Positions 61,001 through 61,826 of a stretch of DNA of 64,000 nt are shown here, in pieces. The DNA comes from Hofstenia miamia. Its lineage: Eukaryota; Xenacoelomorpha; Acoela. How positions within the stretch are numbered: the stretch's first letter is position 1; every line of letters starts with the position of its first letter. Position numbers and translations under genes: made by a program. The DNA is taken from positions 1,112,533-1,176,532 of the forward strand of contig SCFE01000049.1 of assembly GCA_004352715.1 (NCBI GenBank), written 5' to 3'. The notes beneath the pieces were generated by a model. The model was not told where the DNA came from. It ran no database searches and worked only from the letters and a program-made list of their open reading frames with translations.

Positions 61001-61826
61001 ATCCATACAATACTCGTGTTCAGATTTGTCAACCAGTCGAGCTGAGCCGAGCTTGAGCAGAGTATTGGTGCACAACGAGCCCAAAACGAGCCTTTTTTAA
61101 GCAAAACATATTTATAGTACTGCTTGTAAATTTGATTATGCAGATTTTTCATAATTTTTCATTCAATATGCTTTTATTATAATCATATTTTAGAAATGTT
61201 TATTAAATAATAGGAAGAGCTCTGTAAATAATTGTGAGAGCGCAATATTTTTAAAAAAATATCAAGCTGAAACGAGCCTCATTGAAAGATTTTATGTGGC
61301 GAGCTGAGCTCAGGCAAATTTACTCAAAATTTAACCAAGCTGAGCTTAGAAATTTCACCTTGTTGACTAATCTGCTTATGTTATTGCAAGGCTTGTCCAT
61401 GATGTCCTCAAAAAAATTTTCCAGTATTATTTTATTCAAGATTGCATATAGTAAGCCCTCTAAATCTCTTCTGGAAAATTTTGAAAGTTCATTCTACAAT
61501 AATTTTTCAAAAAATCCAAACGCATTTCATGCAAATAAGATTACATATCTTAGATCCGGACTTCGTCGAAAAATTAGCCTGGGTTGTAGTAAACTCCACA
61601 GTTGTTGGGTTAAGTTGGGATCCTCCTTTGCTAGGAAGAGCTGATTATTACTATGTCCAAGAAGGCAGCTCAACTCCTAGAATTTCACAGTCAACTGCAT
61701 ATGTAAATTACACGGGTCTCACACCAGCAACATGCTTTAACTTTGCTATGCTATCAGCACTGTTTTGTGTTGGTAATTCACAGAATTATACTGGTCAGCC
61801 ATCTCCAGCTGTTCGTGGATGCACTC
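3866..61826 (+). CDS. Large multi-exon gene for a secreted Fn3-repeat protein (gene model, 3' end outside window)
   Basis: All Fn3-coding exons on the plus strand join in frame into one protein: a signal peptide followed by about 20 fibronectin type III domains. Suggested exons: 3866-3908, 5675-5875, 6907-7176, 8288-8539, 15126-15389, 20697-20945, 22757-23107, 23148-23407, 26050-26312, 30891-31208, 40788-40944, 41269-41497, 41606-41840, 48672-48853, 52947-53247, 54065-54235, 55725-55916, 56212-56356, 57281-57390, 57790-58053, 58506-58754, 61554-61826. Fn3 domains are beta-sandwich modules used in extracellular adhesion and matrix proteins and in receptors; the signal peptide puts this one outside the cell or on its surface. 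No membrane segment or catalytic domain is seen here. Weak points are the 23107/23148 junction, the start of exon 26050, and the duplicated blocks at 44873-47523, which are left out. I do not recognise an orthologue. Function beyond adhesion or binding would be a guess. Confidence 0.8.
3909..5674 (+). other. Intron 1, no clear content
   Basis: AT-rich intron between the signal-peptide exon and the first Fn3 exon. A terminus-like motif (CAGGGTGATCGAAAG, near 4025) resembles a mariner end but no partner is seen. A good donor-like site (AACT then GTAAGT) at 5133-5138 ends a short hydrophobic reading frame, but it lacks Fn3 features. Confidence 0.4.
5675..5875 (+). CDS. Fn3 exon (domain 1)
   Basis: Acceptor TTCCATAG, donor at 5876 (GTAAG); 201 bp, phase 1 at both ends, 67 residues. 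The diagnostic E-F region reads FADLTPCSTYILTI, with a cysteine in place of the usual glycine after LTP. Several N-glycosylation sequons (NIT, NHS) suggest an exported protein. It is shorter than the usual 85-100 residues and lacks the opening Pro-rich strand A. Confidence 0.75.
5946..6438 (+). mobile_element. Internally deleted mariner-type element with terminal repeats and TA duplication
   Basis: A 493-bp element in the intron after domain 1. Its ends are inverted (CAGGGTGTCCATAAAGTCTT against AAGACTTTATGGACACCCTG) and both sides carry TA, the target duplication of Tc1/mariner elements. The inside encodes a broken transposase tail: a QDGTPPHW motif around the second catalytic Asp, then LWSYVKDVAYSTK and DEEMLIRTW near the C-terminus. 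The HTH and first catalytic region are missing, so it is non-autonomous. A relative ends at 17604. Confidence 0.85.
6907..7176 (+). CDS. Fn3 exon (domain 2)
   Basis: Acceptor CCAATTTAG, donor at 7177 (GTGAGT); 270 bp, phase 1-1, one full Fn3 domain. It opens with the CEPPSF proline segment, shows VNGLTPNTEYRVEAF at the E-F turn, and carries two extra cysteines (NPQCYKI in strand C, TGCSDL in the F-G hairpin) that could pair. It joins in frame to the exon at 8288. Confidence 0.9.
7237..7634. mobile_element. Short hAT-like non-autonomous element
   Basis: Begins CAGAGATGGATGG and ends CCATCTCAATCTCTG, so the first seven bases are mirrored at the other end. CAG/CTG termini and a size near 400 bp fit a hAT MITE. 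The flanking 8-mers (ATATATAC, GTATTTAG) match at only 5 of 8 positions, so the target duplication is decayed or my borders are off. The interior holds GC-rich palindromic pieces such as GGGCTCGAGCCC. Confidence 0.5.
8288..8539 (+). CDS. Fn3 exon (domain 3)
   Basis: Acceptor ACATTTAG, donor at 8540 (GTATTT); 252 bp, phase 1-1. It begins PDPPTIQATTI, has GDLTGGTEYNYSAAA at the E-F turn and ends with the Gln-Cys-Thr seen at the end of many domains of this gene. A (TA)n tract and an N gap start about 40 bp after the donor. Confidence 0.9.
8580..9272. other. (TA)n microsatellite around a 657-base N gap
   Basis: TA repeats lie on both edges of the N run at 8599-9255, so the gap probably arose from an unresolved TA microsatellite. 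Confidence 0.8.
10983..11054. other. 72-base N gap inside the R4/Dong-like element
   Basis: Short run of N between the RT tail and the zinc-knuckle part. Confidence 0.95.
11209..11850 (-). pseudogene. Reverse transcriptase domain of the R4/Dong-like element
   Basis: Shows the RT motifs of R4-type elements: KLAMAWIDYREAYDSI (motif A with catalytic Asp), RRGIFQGDSLAPLLFV (motif B) and LWYMDDLKMYAS (motif C, Y-M-D-D). The frame opens at an alternative start and loses frame after GLGICDKDQ near 11250, so the protein is broken. It would have copied the element RNA at the target site. Confidence 0.9.
13723..15091. mobile_element. 1.37-kb hAT element (non-autonomous) with 8-bp target duplication
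   Basis: Begins CAGAGATGGAATCGGATC and ends GATCCGATTCCAACACTG, inverted copies with two mismatches. Perfect 8-bp duplications TCCTGGAC flank it (13715-13722 and 15092-15099), the hallmark of hAT insertion. No transposase is recognisable inside. The right end lies only 34 bp before the start of the Fn3 exon at 15126, so the element pushed apart the 3' end of that intron. Confidence 0.9.
15126..15389 (+). CDS. Fn3 exon (domain 4)
   Basis: Acceptor CTTTTTAG, donor at 15390 (GTATGT); 264 bp, phase 1-1. Opens DPLPPLG, E-F turn INLAPSNEYTISVRS, and a single extra cysteine in the F-G hairpin (VFVCSNGEG). A hAT element ends just upstream, leaving 26 unique bases between its target duplication and the splice site. 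Confidence 0.9.
15528..16326. other. TA-rich edges around a 777-base N gap
   Basis: N run 15540-16316 with TATATAT on the left and TTATATATAA on the right. Confidence 0.8.
16473..16860 (-). mobile_element. CR1/jockey-like LINE 3' fragment
   Basis: Minus-strand frames read LRSLIRSVLEYCAPVWHTKL, the conserved block after the RT in CR1/jockey-type LINEs, then LIPKQRQFYHNLRCKN and RLENRFIMFYARN, typical of the extreme C-terminus. Frameshifts break it into pieces. Only the 3' end survives, as is usual for 5'-truncated LINE copies. Confidence 0.75.
17063..17604 (+). pseudogene. Mariner-type element relic: HTH domain plus right terminal repeat
   Basis: The ORF 17063-17341 encodes an N-terminal helix-turn-helix of the DUF4817 kind (VEYLIKKFYETGSLLKQKP) found in mariner-like transposases. 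The catalytic domain is missing. The terminus AATGGACACCCTG followed by TA at 17605 matches the right end of the element at 5946-6438, so both belong to one family: this copy keeps the front of the gene, the other the back. The left end was not found. Confidence 0.6.
18960..19090. repeat. Telomere-like CCTAAACCC-rich piece inside the LINE
   Basis: Degenerate CCCTAA/CCTAAACCC units, sharing ATTTTATAGACCTAAA with the core of the foldback element near 52290. It interrupts the LINE coding region, so it was probably inserted. Confidence 0.5.
19450..19950 (+). pseudogene. LINE reverse transcriptase fragment
   Basis: RT motifs are clear: FCVYLDFQKAFDKVPH (motif A), SSVPQGSILRPLLFTLFIND (motif B; the usual G of LGPLL is R here) and CMLYADDTCIF (motif C, Y-A-D-D). 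These are typical of CR1/jockey-superfamily LINEs. The frame is lost at both ends. Confidence 0.9.
20644..20692. repeat. (TA)n microsatellite next to a splice acceptor
   Basis: About 24 TA units that stop three bases before the AG of the exon at 20697. The intron therefore has no visible pyrimidine tract. The repeat directly follows the LINE 3' end. Confidence 0.9.
20697..20945 (+). CDS. Fn3 exon (domain 5)
   Basis: Acceptor ATATCCAG, donor at 20946 (GTAAGA); 249 bp, phase 1-1. E-F turn YSGLTPSTAYYFECRS with a cysteine in strand F, a second cysteine at FYCSHG, and the terminal QCT. The competing AG at 20704 would give phase 0, which breaks the frame, so 20697 was chosen. Confidence 0.85.
21714..22722. 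other. (TA)n edges around a 961-base N gap
   Basis: TA repeats border the N run 21749-22709 on both sides; the next Fn3 exon begins 35 bp after the right tract. Confidence 0.8.
22757..23107 (+). CDS. Fn3 exon (domain 6 and start of domain 7)
   Basis: Acceptor AACTTAG, phase 1. Encodes a full Fn3 domain (RPIAPDSVTAPY at the start, TGLSGASELSILVQARY at the turn, LCPNGEW in the F-G hairpin) and the first strands of the next one (APFAPTMTYAV to TTQYS). A good GTAAGT donor lies at 23108, 40 bp before a TTGTTTAG acceptor, but the reading frame is also open straight through to 23407 (see findings). Whether this exon ends at 23107 or runs on is uncertain. Confidence 0.8.
23108..23147 (+). other. Candidate 40-bp intron, readable in frame
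   Basis: GTAAGT at the left, TTCAATTGTTTAG at the right. It codes without stops (reading GKSAFCFPALQLF), giving an insert in the domain 7 B-C region where Fn3 domains normally have a short loop. Confidence 0.55.
23148..23407 (+). CDS. Fn3 exon (rest of domain 7, start of domain 8)
   Basis: Encodes VIFRWYKDGAIIDE, the turn VTGLTPCHVHEFTC, and the opening of another domain ending WNSPLG at the donor (GT at 23408, phase 1). The frame used is the one continuous with 22757. Removal of the 40-bp candidate intron would shift the frame because of a 17-bp tandem duplication at 23148-23181. The second half of domain 8 is not found downstream. Confidence 0.75.
23408..24667 (+). other. Intron stretch, one GC-rich palindromic patch
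   Basis: No Fn3 coding recognised, although the second half of domain 8 is expected here. At 23527-23570 a GC-rich patch (GGGCCCGTAACGGGC and CGGGCCGG) stands out from the AT-rich background and may be a hAT remnant. Confidence 0.4.
24668..25382. mobile_element. MITE with AGGTGTG termini, copy 2 (internally doubled by assembly)
   Basis: Same ends and internal motifs as 2091-2631. It is about 172 bp longer only because 24788-24958 is repeated as 24960-25130 across a single N at 24959; without that it is about 543 bp. The two internal copies differ at a few sites, so they look like two alleles joined end to end. Flanks are TCA and TGA, so a target duplication is not clear for this copy. Confidence 0.8.
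25383..26049 (+). other. Intron stretch without recognised coding
   Basis: The N-terminal part of the domain encoded at 26050 should lie upstream, but no Fn3-like segment in the right phase is visible. Confidence 0.4.
26050..26312 (+). CDS. Fn3 exon (domain 9, N-terminus not found)
   Basis: Acceptor ATTTTTTAG, donor at 26313 (GTAACT, phase 1). E-F turn EDLFPDSEYSFTAKTSC and strand B TETTFNFKI identify an Fn3 domain. The frame is closed by a stop at 26030, and the only AG between it and the domain puts the start in phase 2, which does not match the phase 1 end of the exon before. A small upstream exon or missing sequence is likely. It joins cleanly to the exon at 30891. Confidence 0.75.
26361..26652. 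mobile_element. 292-bp hAT MITE, GCTCGGCTCG family, copy 1
   Basis: Termini CAGACTTGTCAACGAGC and GCTCGTTGACAAGTCTG are perfect inverted repeats. Flanking GTTGTATG occurs on both sides (26353-26360, 26653-26660), an 8-bp target duplication as expected for hAT. The inside has tandem GGCTCG units at both arms. Related copies: 49312-49963, 52719-52907, 61021-61374, and a fragment at 51932-51967. Confidence 0.92.
26661..27719 (+). other. Intron stretch, nothing recognised
   Basis: AT-rich, no coding or repeat structure that I can support. Confidence 0.4.
27720..28350 (-). pseudogene. Tc1-like transposase relic
   Basis: The minus strand reads WLAQSPNINILENCWSVL, the C-terminal catalytic block of Tc1-like transposases (SPDLNxIENxW, with the last catalytic Glu), preceded by LPLEVPENFSRF and followed by a decayed tail. 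Stops and frameshifts are frequent. Terminal repeats were not found. Confidence 0.75.
28351..29820 (+). other. Intron stretch, nothing recognised
   Basis: AT-rich sequence without supported features. A small GC-rich patch (GGGGACAGCTGTCCCC, about 29663) is a perfect 16-bp palindrome, perhaps the end of an element. Confidence 0.4.
29827..29857. repeat. (TA)n microsatellite at an R4/Dong-like 3' end
   Basis: About 15 TA units directly touching the 3' end of the minus-strand retroelement that follows. Confidence 0.9.
29858..30690 (-). mobile_element. R4/Dong-like retrotransposon, copy 2, 3' part
   Basis: Minus-strand pieces correspond to the C-terminal half of the element at 10085-12760, including a restriction-like endonuclease motif RPNIVVVDNEEG (about 30140-30175), the catalytic core of this class, which is better kept here than in copy 1. 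The 3' end abuts (TA)n. Bombyx Dong elements are known to sit in simple repeats, so TA targeting is plausible. Frameshifts show that it is dead. Confidence 0.75.
30891..31208 (+). CDS. Fn3 exon (domain 10 and start of domain 11)
   Basis: Acceptor ATAATTTTAG, donor at 31209 (GTAGTG), 318 bp, phase 1-1. Domain 10 reads APSTPHLTFQTL, then turn DNLIPGFLYSYSMAL and end YYVCT. Domain 11 opens NPEVVYDVYRNCINS and is cut at FPLTG, to continue at 40788. This is the first clear domain split by an internal intron. Confidence 0.9.
31175..33069. repeat. Direct repeat of about 947 bp joined by a single N (assembly duplication)
   Basis: 31175-32121 recurs at 32123-33069 at a constant offset of 948 with no difference that I could see, including the same (TA)n length. 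The two copies meet at the single N at 32122. It repeats the last 34 bp of the Fn3 exon and its donor. Two overlapping contigs were almost certainly joined without merging. Confidence 0.92.
33071..33400 (+). pseudogene. HTH N-terminal part of a mariner-like transposase
   Basis: ATG at 33071 starts MDEIPFVKHELSPAEKILIV; GFSTNTVARTIAHWNKNKD is a helix-turn-helix that would bind the element ends, and SFSDEPVVRGKPPV is the linker seen in IS630/Tc1/mariner proteins of invertebrates. The catalytic DDE part is missing after 33400. It begins right after the duplicated segment. Confidence 0.65.
33401..38870 (+). other. Long AT-rich intron stretch
   Basis: No exon recognised. A single N lies at 33597. 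Scattered GC-rich bits (GCGGGGCCCC about 33937, GCACGGGGCCCATGG about 36881) look like ends of old hAT elements. On the minus strand near 38590-38700 a phrase CELIALIDQVSKSLDDD may be part of a LINE RT, but this is weak. Confidence 0.4.
39154..39190. repeat. (TA)n-type microsatellite
   Basis: ATATAT tract passing into TATAAATATA units. Confidence 0.8.
39230..39328. mobile_element. hAT-like terminus remnant
   Basis: Ends CCCCTAGCCACGGCCCTG, a GC-rich terminus with final CTG often seen at hAT ends. The matching CAGGGCCGTGG start was not found, so it is an orphan end. A G-run patch at 39048-39064 may belong to the same old element. Confidence 0.35.
39329..40787 (+). other. Intron stretch, nothing recognised
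   Basis: AT-rich without supported features up to the acceptor of the next Fn3 exon. Confidence 0.4.
40788..40944 (+). CDS. Fn3 exon (domain 11, second half)
   Basis: Acceptor GATTTCAG (phase 1), donor at 40945 (GTAAGT, phase 2). It begins AECTLYRSN and has TNLVPGTLYTYNAVCGKESC at the turn and F-G hairpin. It joins FPLTG of the exon at 30891 and reads into YQCTQ at 41269. A near-identical copy lies at 46907-47063. Confidence 0.88.
40973..41204. mobile_element. 232-bp TTAA-flanked MITE
   Basis: Begins CCCTTTAGAGTC, ends GACTTGAAAGGG, flanked by TTAA on both sides (40969-40972, 41205-41208). TTAA targets are used by piggyBac-like elements. It contains GGGAACTATAGTTCCC, a perfect palindrome. 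The intron copy at about 47093 carries it too, so it inserted before the duplication or allele split. Confidence 0.7.
41269..41497 (+). CDS. Fn3 exon (end of domain 11, most of domain 12)
   Basis: Acceptor ATTTTTAG in phase 2, matching the exon before; donor at 41498 (GTATTT), phase 0. It begins YQCTQPEKP, with turn FSSLTPATTYTLCAIT and TYFSCQ at the donor. Partial copy at 47378-47523. Confidence 0.88.
41606..41840 (+). CDS. Fn3 exon (end of domain 12, first half of domain 13)
   Basis: Acceptor CTGCTTAG, phase 0, after a short 108-bp intron; donor at 41841 (GTAAGT), phase 1. It starts IAADGSQKIYN, continues into YTPPSKPTFTACASG and ends RNLAAG just before the E-F turn. The matching second half (TNYSLSVIASY) is at 48672, not at the exon 44873 that comes next on the scaffold. 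Confidence 0.85.
41961..42459. mobile_element. 499-bp piggyBac-like MITE
   Basis: Starts CACTAGAACTCCGAA, ends TTCGGAGTTCTTGTG, with TTAA on both sides (41957-41960 and 42460-42463). It contains several GGTCATTTGTGACC-like palindromes, perhaps transposase sites. No ORF. Its end resembles that of the piggyBac-like element at 56827-57139. Confidence 0.9.
43027..43064. repeat. (TA)n microsatellite at a Penelope-like element end
   Basis: About 19 TA units next to the 3' end of the minus-strand Penelope-like element. Confidence 0.9.
43065..43860 (-). mobile_element. Penelope-like retroelement, 3' part (RT tail and GIY-YIG endonuclease)
   Basis: On the minus strand, NGLAKMHKDPPFRPILSS (about 43755-43850) matches the RT entry motif of Penelope-like elements (LPKxHK..LRPIVS), and SKWLDII follows. 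Further on (43470-43200) is a GIY-YIG nuclease domain: YTYTCDSCSKL, IGETKRHFGIRSKEQ, and CEALIIK with its catalytic Glu. Most of the RT is missing and stops are present. GIY-YIG after RT is unique to this class. Confidence 0.85.
43880..44580 (+). mobile_element. CR1/jockey-like LINE 3' fragment
   Basis: Plus-strand pieces read KQLINSFCLSHFQYCSFLF (post-RT block with the HFxYCS motif) and IATKIWNNLDHEIK followed by FRKKVRTLLF (C-terminal tail). It is 5' truncated and frameshifted. It lies back to back with the Penelope-like element. Confidence 0.75.
44873..45064 (+). CDS. Fn3 exon copy (duplicate of 55725-55916)
   Basis: 192 bp, phase 1-1, nearly identical to 55725-55916 (SHSY against SHAY in the protein). 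In scaffold order it would follow RNLAAG of 41606-41840, which makes no sensible Fn3 fold, while the copy at 55725 joins well to the exon before it. This is probably an alternative haplotype or a duplicated block in the wrong place. Confidence 0.7.
45566..45710 (+). CDS. Fn3 exon copy (duplicate of 56212-56356)
   Basis: 145 bp, phase 1 to 2, encoding the same EVIESACFNCSGWSSPEAP as 56212-56356. The intron between it and 44873 is about 200 bp longer than in the other copy. The segment ends at the 1000-N gap at 45899. Confidence 0.7.
45899..46898. other. 1000-base scaffold gap
   Basis: Exactly 1000 N, an arbitrary gap size. Exons before and after it are out of order. Confidence 0.95.
46907..47063 (+). 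CDS. Fn3 exon copy (duplicate of 40788-40944)
   Basis: Same 157 bp, same phases, a few base differences (for example GAATGCACG for GAATGTACG). It starts 9 bp after the 1000-N gap. The linked intron also carries the TTAA MITE, here slightly decayed. Confidence 0.7.
47378..47523 (+). CDS. Fn3 exon copy, partial (duplicate of 41269-41403)
   Basis: Identical in protein to the first part of 41269-41497 and cut by the N gap at 47524. The rest of this exon, and a copy of 41606-41840, would be inside the gap. Confidence 0.7.
47524..48356. other. 822-base N gap with (TA)n at right edge
   Basis: N 47524-48345 followed by a short TA tract. Confidence 0.9.
48357..48440 (-). mobile_element. Possible Penelope-like element end
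   Basis: After the TA tract, TTACTGAGCTTCATAAATGC and GGTTTCGATTC...TCTTTATCAGAAC resemble the end of the Penelope-like element at 43065 (TTACTGAGATTCATA, GTTTCGACT, ATCGTCAG). Only the tip is visible. Confidence 0.4.
48672..48853 (+). CDS. Fn3 exon (second half of domain 13, first half of domain 14)
   Basis: Acceptor TTTAATTTAG, phase 1; donor at 48854 (GTGAGT), phase 0. TNYSLSVIASY completes the turn begun at RNLAAG (41840); YCTIPTIPSG is the domain boundary; IRLTWTYPNDGTVDSYE is strands B-C of the next domain. Confidence 0.88.
49312..49963. mobile_element. hAT MITE, GCTCGGCTCG family, copy 2, carrying a nested insert
   Basis: Starts CAGACTATTTGATATACAAC, ends GGGTCGTTGACAAGTCT. Internal sequence matches 61021-61374. 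It is interrupted at 49428-49780 by another element. The termini are decayed and no clear 8-bp duplication is left. Confidence 0.7.
49428..49780. mobile_element. Nested composite element: minisatellite arms and telomere-like core
   Basis: Flanked by 11-bp direct repeats AATTCAGTATG (49417-49427, 49781-49791). Left arm: about five units of CACCTGAAGATATTCCCCCA. Core: CCCTAACCCTAACC, a 25-bp spacer, then GGGTTAGGGTTTGGG and GGGTTAGGGTTAGG. Right arm: two more units and a terminal hairpin whose last arm is GGGGGGCACATCTTCAGG. No coding. The class is unknown to me. Confidence 0.7.
49964..50219 (+). other. Intron stretch, nothing recognised
   Basis: No supported features. Confidence 0.4.
50224..50455. 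mobile_element. 232-bp TTAA-flanked MITE, second type
   Basis: Perfect inverted ends (CCCTATATGGACCAA, TTGGTCCATATAGGG) with TTAA on both sides (50220-50223, 50456-50459). Also contains CACGTG motifs. Non-coding; piggyBac-like by its target site. Confidence 0.92.
50460..51967 (+). other. AT-rich intron stretch
   Basis: No coding recognised. The last 36 bp (GAGGTTCGTTTTAGCTCGG onward) are a piece of the GCTCGGCTCG hAT MITE, cut by a 21-base N gap (51968-51988). Confidence 0.5.
52122..52499. mobile_element. Foldback element with ATGTCGTAA arms and telomere-like core
   Basis: Ends CAGGGTAGGATTTTTAATGTCG and CGGCATTAAAAACCTTCCCTG are inverted. The left arm has five tandem TTTTTTAATGTCGTAA units; the right arm has the same unit inverted (TTACGACATTAAAAAA) three to four times, so the element can form a long hairpin. 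The core holds CCCTAA-type motifs and ATTTTATAGACCTAAACCC, also seen at 18960-19090. No clear target duplication. Confidence 0.75.
52719..52907. mobile_element. hAT MITE, GCTCGGCTCG family, copy 3 (short)
   Basis: Begins CAGACTTGTCAAC and ends GTTGACAAGTCTG, with decayed flanks CTACTATG and ACTCTATG. It ends 39 bp before the next Fn3 exon. Confidence 0.8.
52947..53247 (+). CDS. Fn3 exon (second half of domain 14, first half of domain 15)
   Basis: Acceptor TTCACTTAG, phase 0; donor at 53248 (GTGAAT), phase 1. It starts VNIDAGTW, has turn FTGLAPEYEEHTLQVRS and hairpin GGCISC, boundary CSIPLTPVL, then WNVASDCDSYIVERNGLG. A hAT MITE ends close upstream. Confidence 0.88.
53248..54064 (+). other. 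Intron stretch, nothing recognised
   Basis: AT-rich, no supported features. Confidence 0.4.
54065..54235 (+). CDS. Fn3 exon (second half of domain 15, start of domain 16)
   Basis: Acceptor CTCTTTAG, donor at 54236 (GTAACT); 171 bp, phase 1-1. TTLIPGSAYTYKLVCRKC is the turn and strand F; CSTPESPPFCEAIG opens the next domain and joins INDHGILNAW at 55725. Confidence 0.85.
54350..55349. other. 1000-base scaffold gap
   Basis: Exactly 1000 N between the exons at 54065 and 55725. Confidence 0.95.
55725..55916 (+). CDS. Fn3 exon (domain 16, main part)
   Basis: Acceptor TCATTTAG, donor at 55917 (GTGGGT); 192 bp, phase 1-1. It begins INDHGILNAWIYPSNG, with turn ISDPTRFYTFCVKSY and hairpin IYCSATG. 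Fits between 54235 and 56212 in frame. Copy at 44873-45064; the similarity starts about 23 bp before the exon. Confidence 0.87.
56212..56356 (+). CDS. Fn3 exon (end of domain 16, first half of domain 17)
   Basis: Acceptor TAATTTCAG, phase 1; donor at 56357 (GTTTGT), phase 2. EVIESACFNCSG ends one domain; SSPEAPVLTAV and TTSIRLDV open the next. Copy at 45566-45710. Confidence 0.87.
56693..57280. repeat. Intron segment present twice around a single N
   Basis: 56693-56825 recurs at about 57144-57275 with several base differences. The second copy starts exactly after the TTAA at the end of a piggyBac-like element; the first follows an empty TTAA site (56689-56692). This looks like two alleles, with and without the insertion, joined at the N at 56826. 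Confidence 0.8.
56827..57139 (-). mobile_element. piggyBac-like transposon, end and start of transposase
   Basis: Right end CGCTAGAACTACGGAAGAG (read on minus) beside TTAA at 57140-57143. A minus-strand ATG at 56943 starts MSRPMRRSPHVVLQTF, followed by an acidic stretch rich in Gly-Asp-Asp, as in the N-terminus of piggyBac transposases. The reading frame is cut by the N at 56826, so the catalytic DDD part is absent from the assembly. Confidence 0.8.
57281..57390 (+). CDS. Fn3 exon (second half of domain 17)
   Basis: Acceptor AATCAACAG, phase 2; donor at 57391 (GTATGA), phase 1; 110 bp. Reads FPYTDTGLDCGTNYSYFVYS. A nearer AG (57294) would give the wrong phase; 57281 matches the phase 2 end of the exon at 56356. 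Confidence 0.85.
57670..57810 (+). repeat. 71-bp tandem duplication containing the splice acceptor
   Basis: Two units (57670-57739 and 57740-57810) each include the pyrimidine tract, the acceptor TCAAATTTAG and the first bases of the exon at 57790. Use of the first acceptor (57718) would run into a TAG, so only the second is productive. Confidence 0.9.
57790..58053 (+). CDS. Fn3 exon (domain 18)
   Basis: Acceptor CAAATTTAG, donor at 58054 (GTAAGT); 264 bp, phase 1-1, a full domain in one exon again. PDDPHSLSEV at the start, LQFIWQPPECG in strand B-C, turn FTGLTSATQFSLSVASY, hairpin IYCNSE. Confidence 0.92.
58506..58754 (+). CDS. Fn3 exon (domain 19)
   Basis: Acceptor TTATACTAG, donor at 58755 (GTAAGA); 249 bp, phase 1-1. 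PLPPIIASAI at the start, TTSITVTF strand B, turn DSGLTPGSPYTYTVVA, ending LTCTC. No strand C cysteine here. Confidence 0.92.
59116..59134. repeat. (TA)n microsatellite next to a mariner-like terminus
   Basis: Short TA tract directly before CGAGTGATCAATAAAAATCC, the likely end of the element below. Confidence 0.7.
59135..60420 (-). mobile_element. DD37E mariner-like transposon, degraded
   Basis: Minus-strand transposase in pieces: HTH region (about 60300), MDNETYFTLRYTNIPSN with the first Asp (about 60090-60115), then PDLASSHYAHDTLNAFEEF with the second Asp and QMRPIEDFFGIKYCLRQK with the Glu (59510-59350). I count 37 residues between the second Asp and the Glu. A TGA stands for Trp before PDLA, and 59590-59880 does not read as transposase, so it may hold an insertion. 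The right-hand terminal repeat was not found. Confidence 0.8.
59281..59526 (-). pseudogene. Catalytic core of the DD37E transposase
   Basis: The longest clean stretch of the element, from DYIF and an in-frame TGA through PDLASSHYAH, TNPPNAPQMRPIEDFF and MMKKVKQRLTKAHND. This class of DDE/D recombinase cuts and joins the element ends at TA sites. One stop codon makes it non-functional as read. Confidence 0.85.
60421..61020 (+). other. Intron stretch, nothing recognised
   Basis: No supported features between the DD37E element and the hAT MITE. Confidence 0.4.
61021..61374. mobile_element. hAT MITE, GCTCGGCTCG family, copy 4 (long form)
   Basis: Starts CAGATTTGTCAACCAG, ends CTTGTTGACTAATCTG; flanks CTCGTGTT and CTTATGTT match at 6 of 8. 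Same middle as copy 2 (CATAATTTTTCATTCAATATG), where copy 2 carries its nested insert. Lies 180 bp before the next exon. Confidence 0.8.
61554..61826 (+). CDS. Fn3 exon (domain 20, last one seen)
   Basis: Acceptor ATATCTTAG, donor at 61827 (GTAAGT); 273 bp, phase 1-1. PDFVEKLAWVVVNSTVVGLS, then WDPPLLGRADYYYV, turn YTGLTPATCFNFAMLS, hairpin ALFCVGNS, end GCTR. The phase 1 donor shows that the gene continues beyond. Confidence 0.92.
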
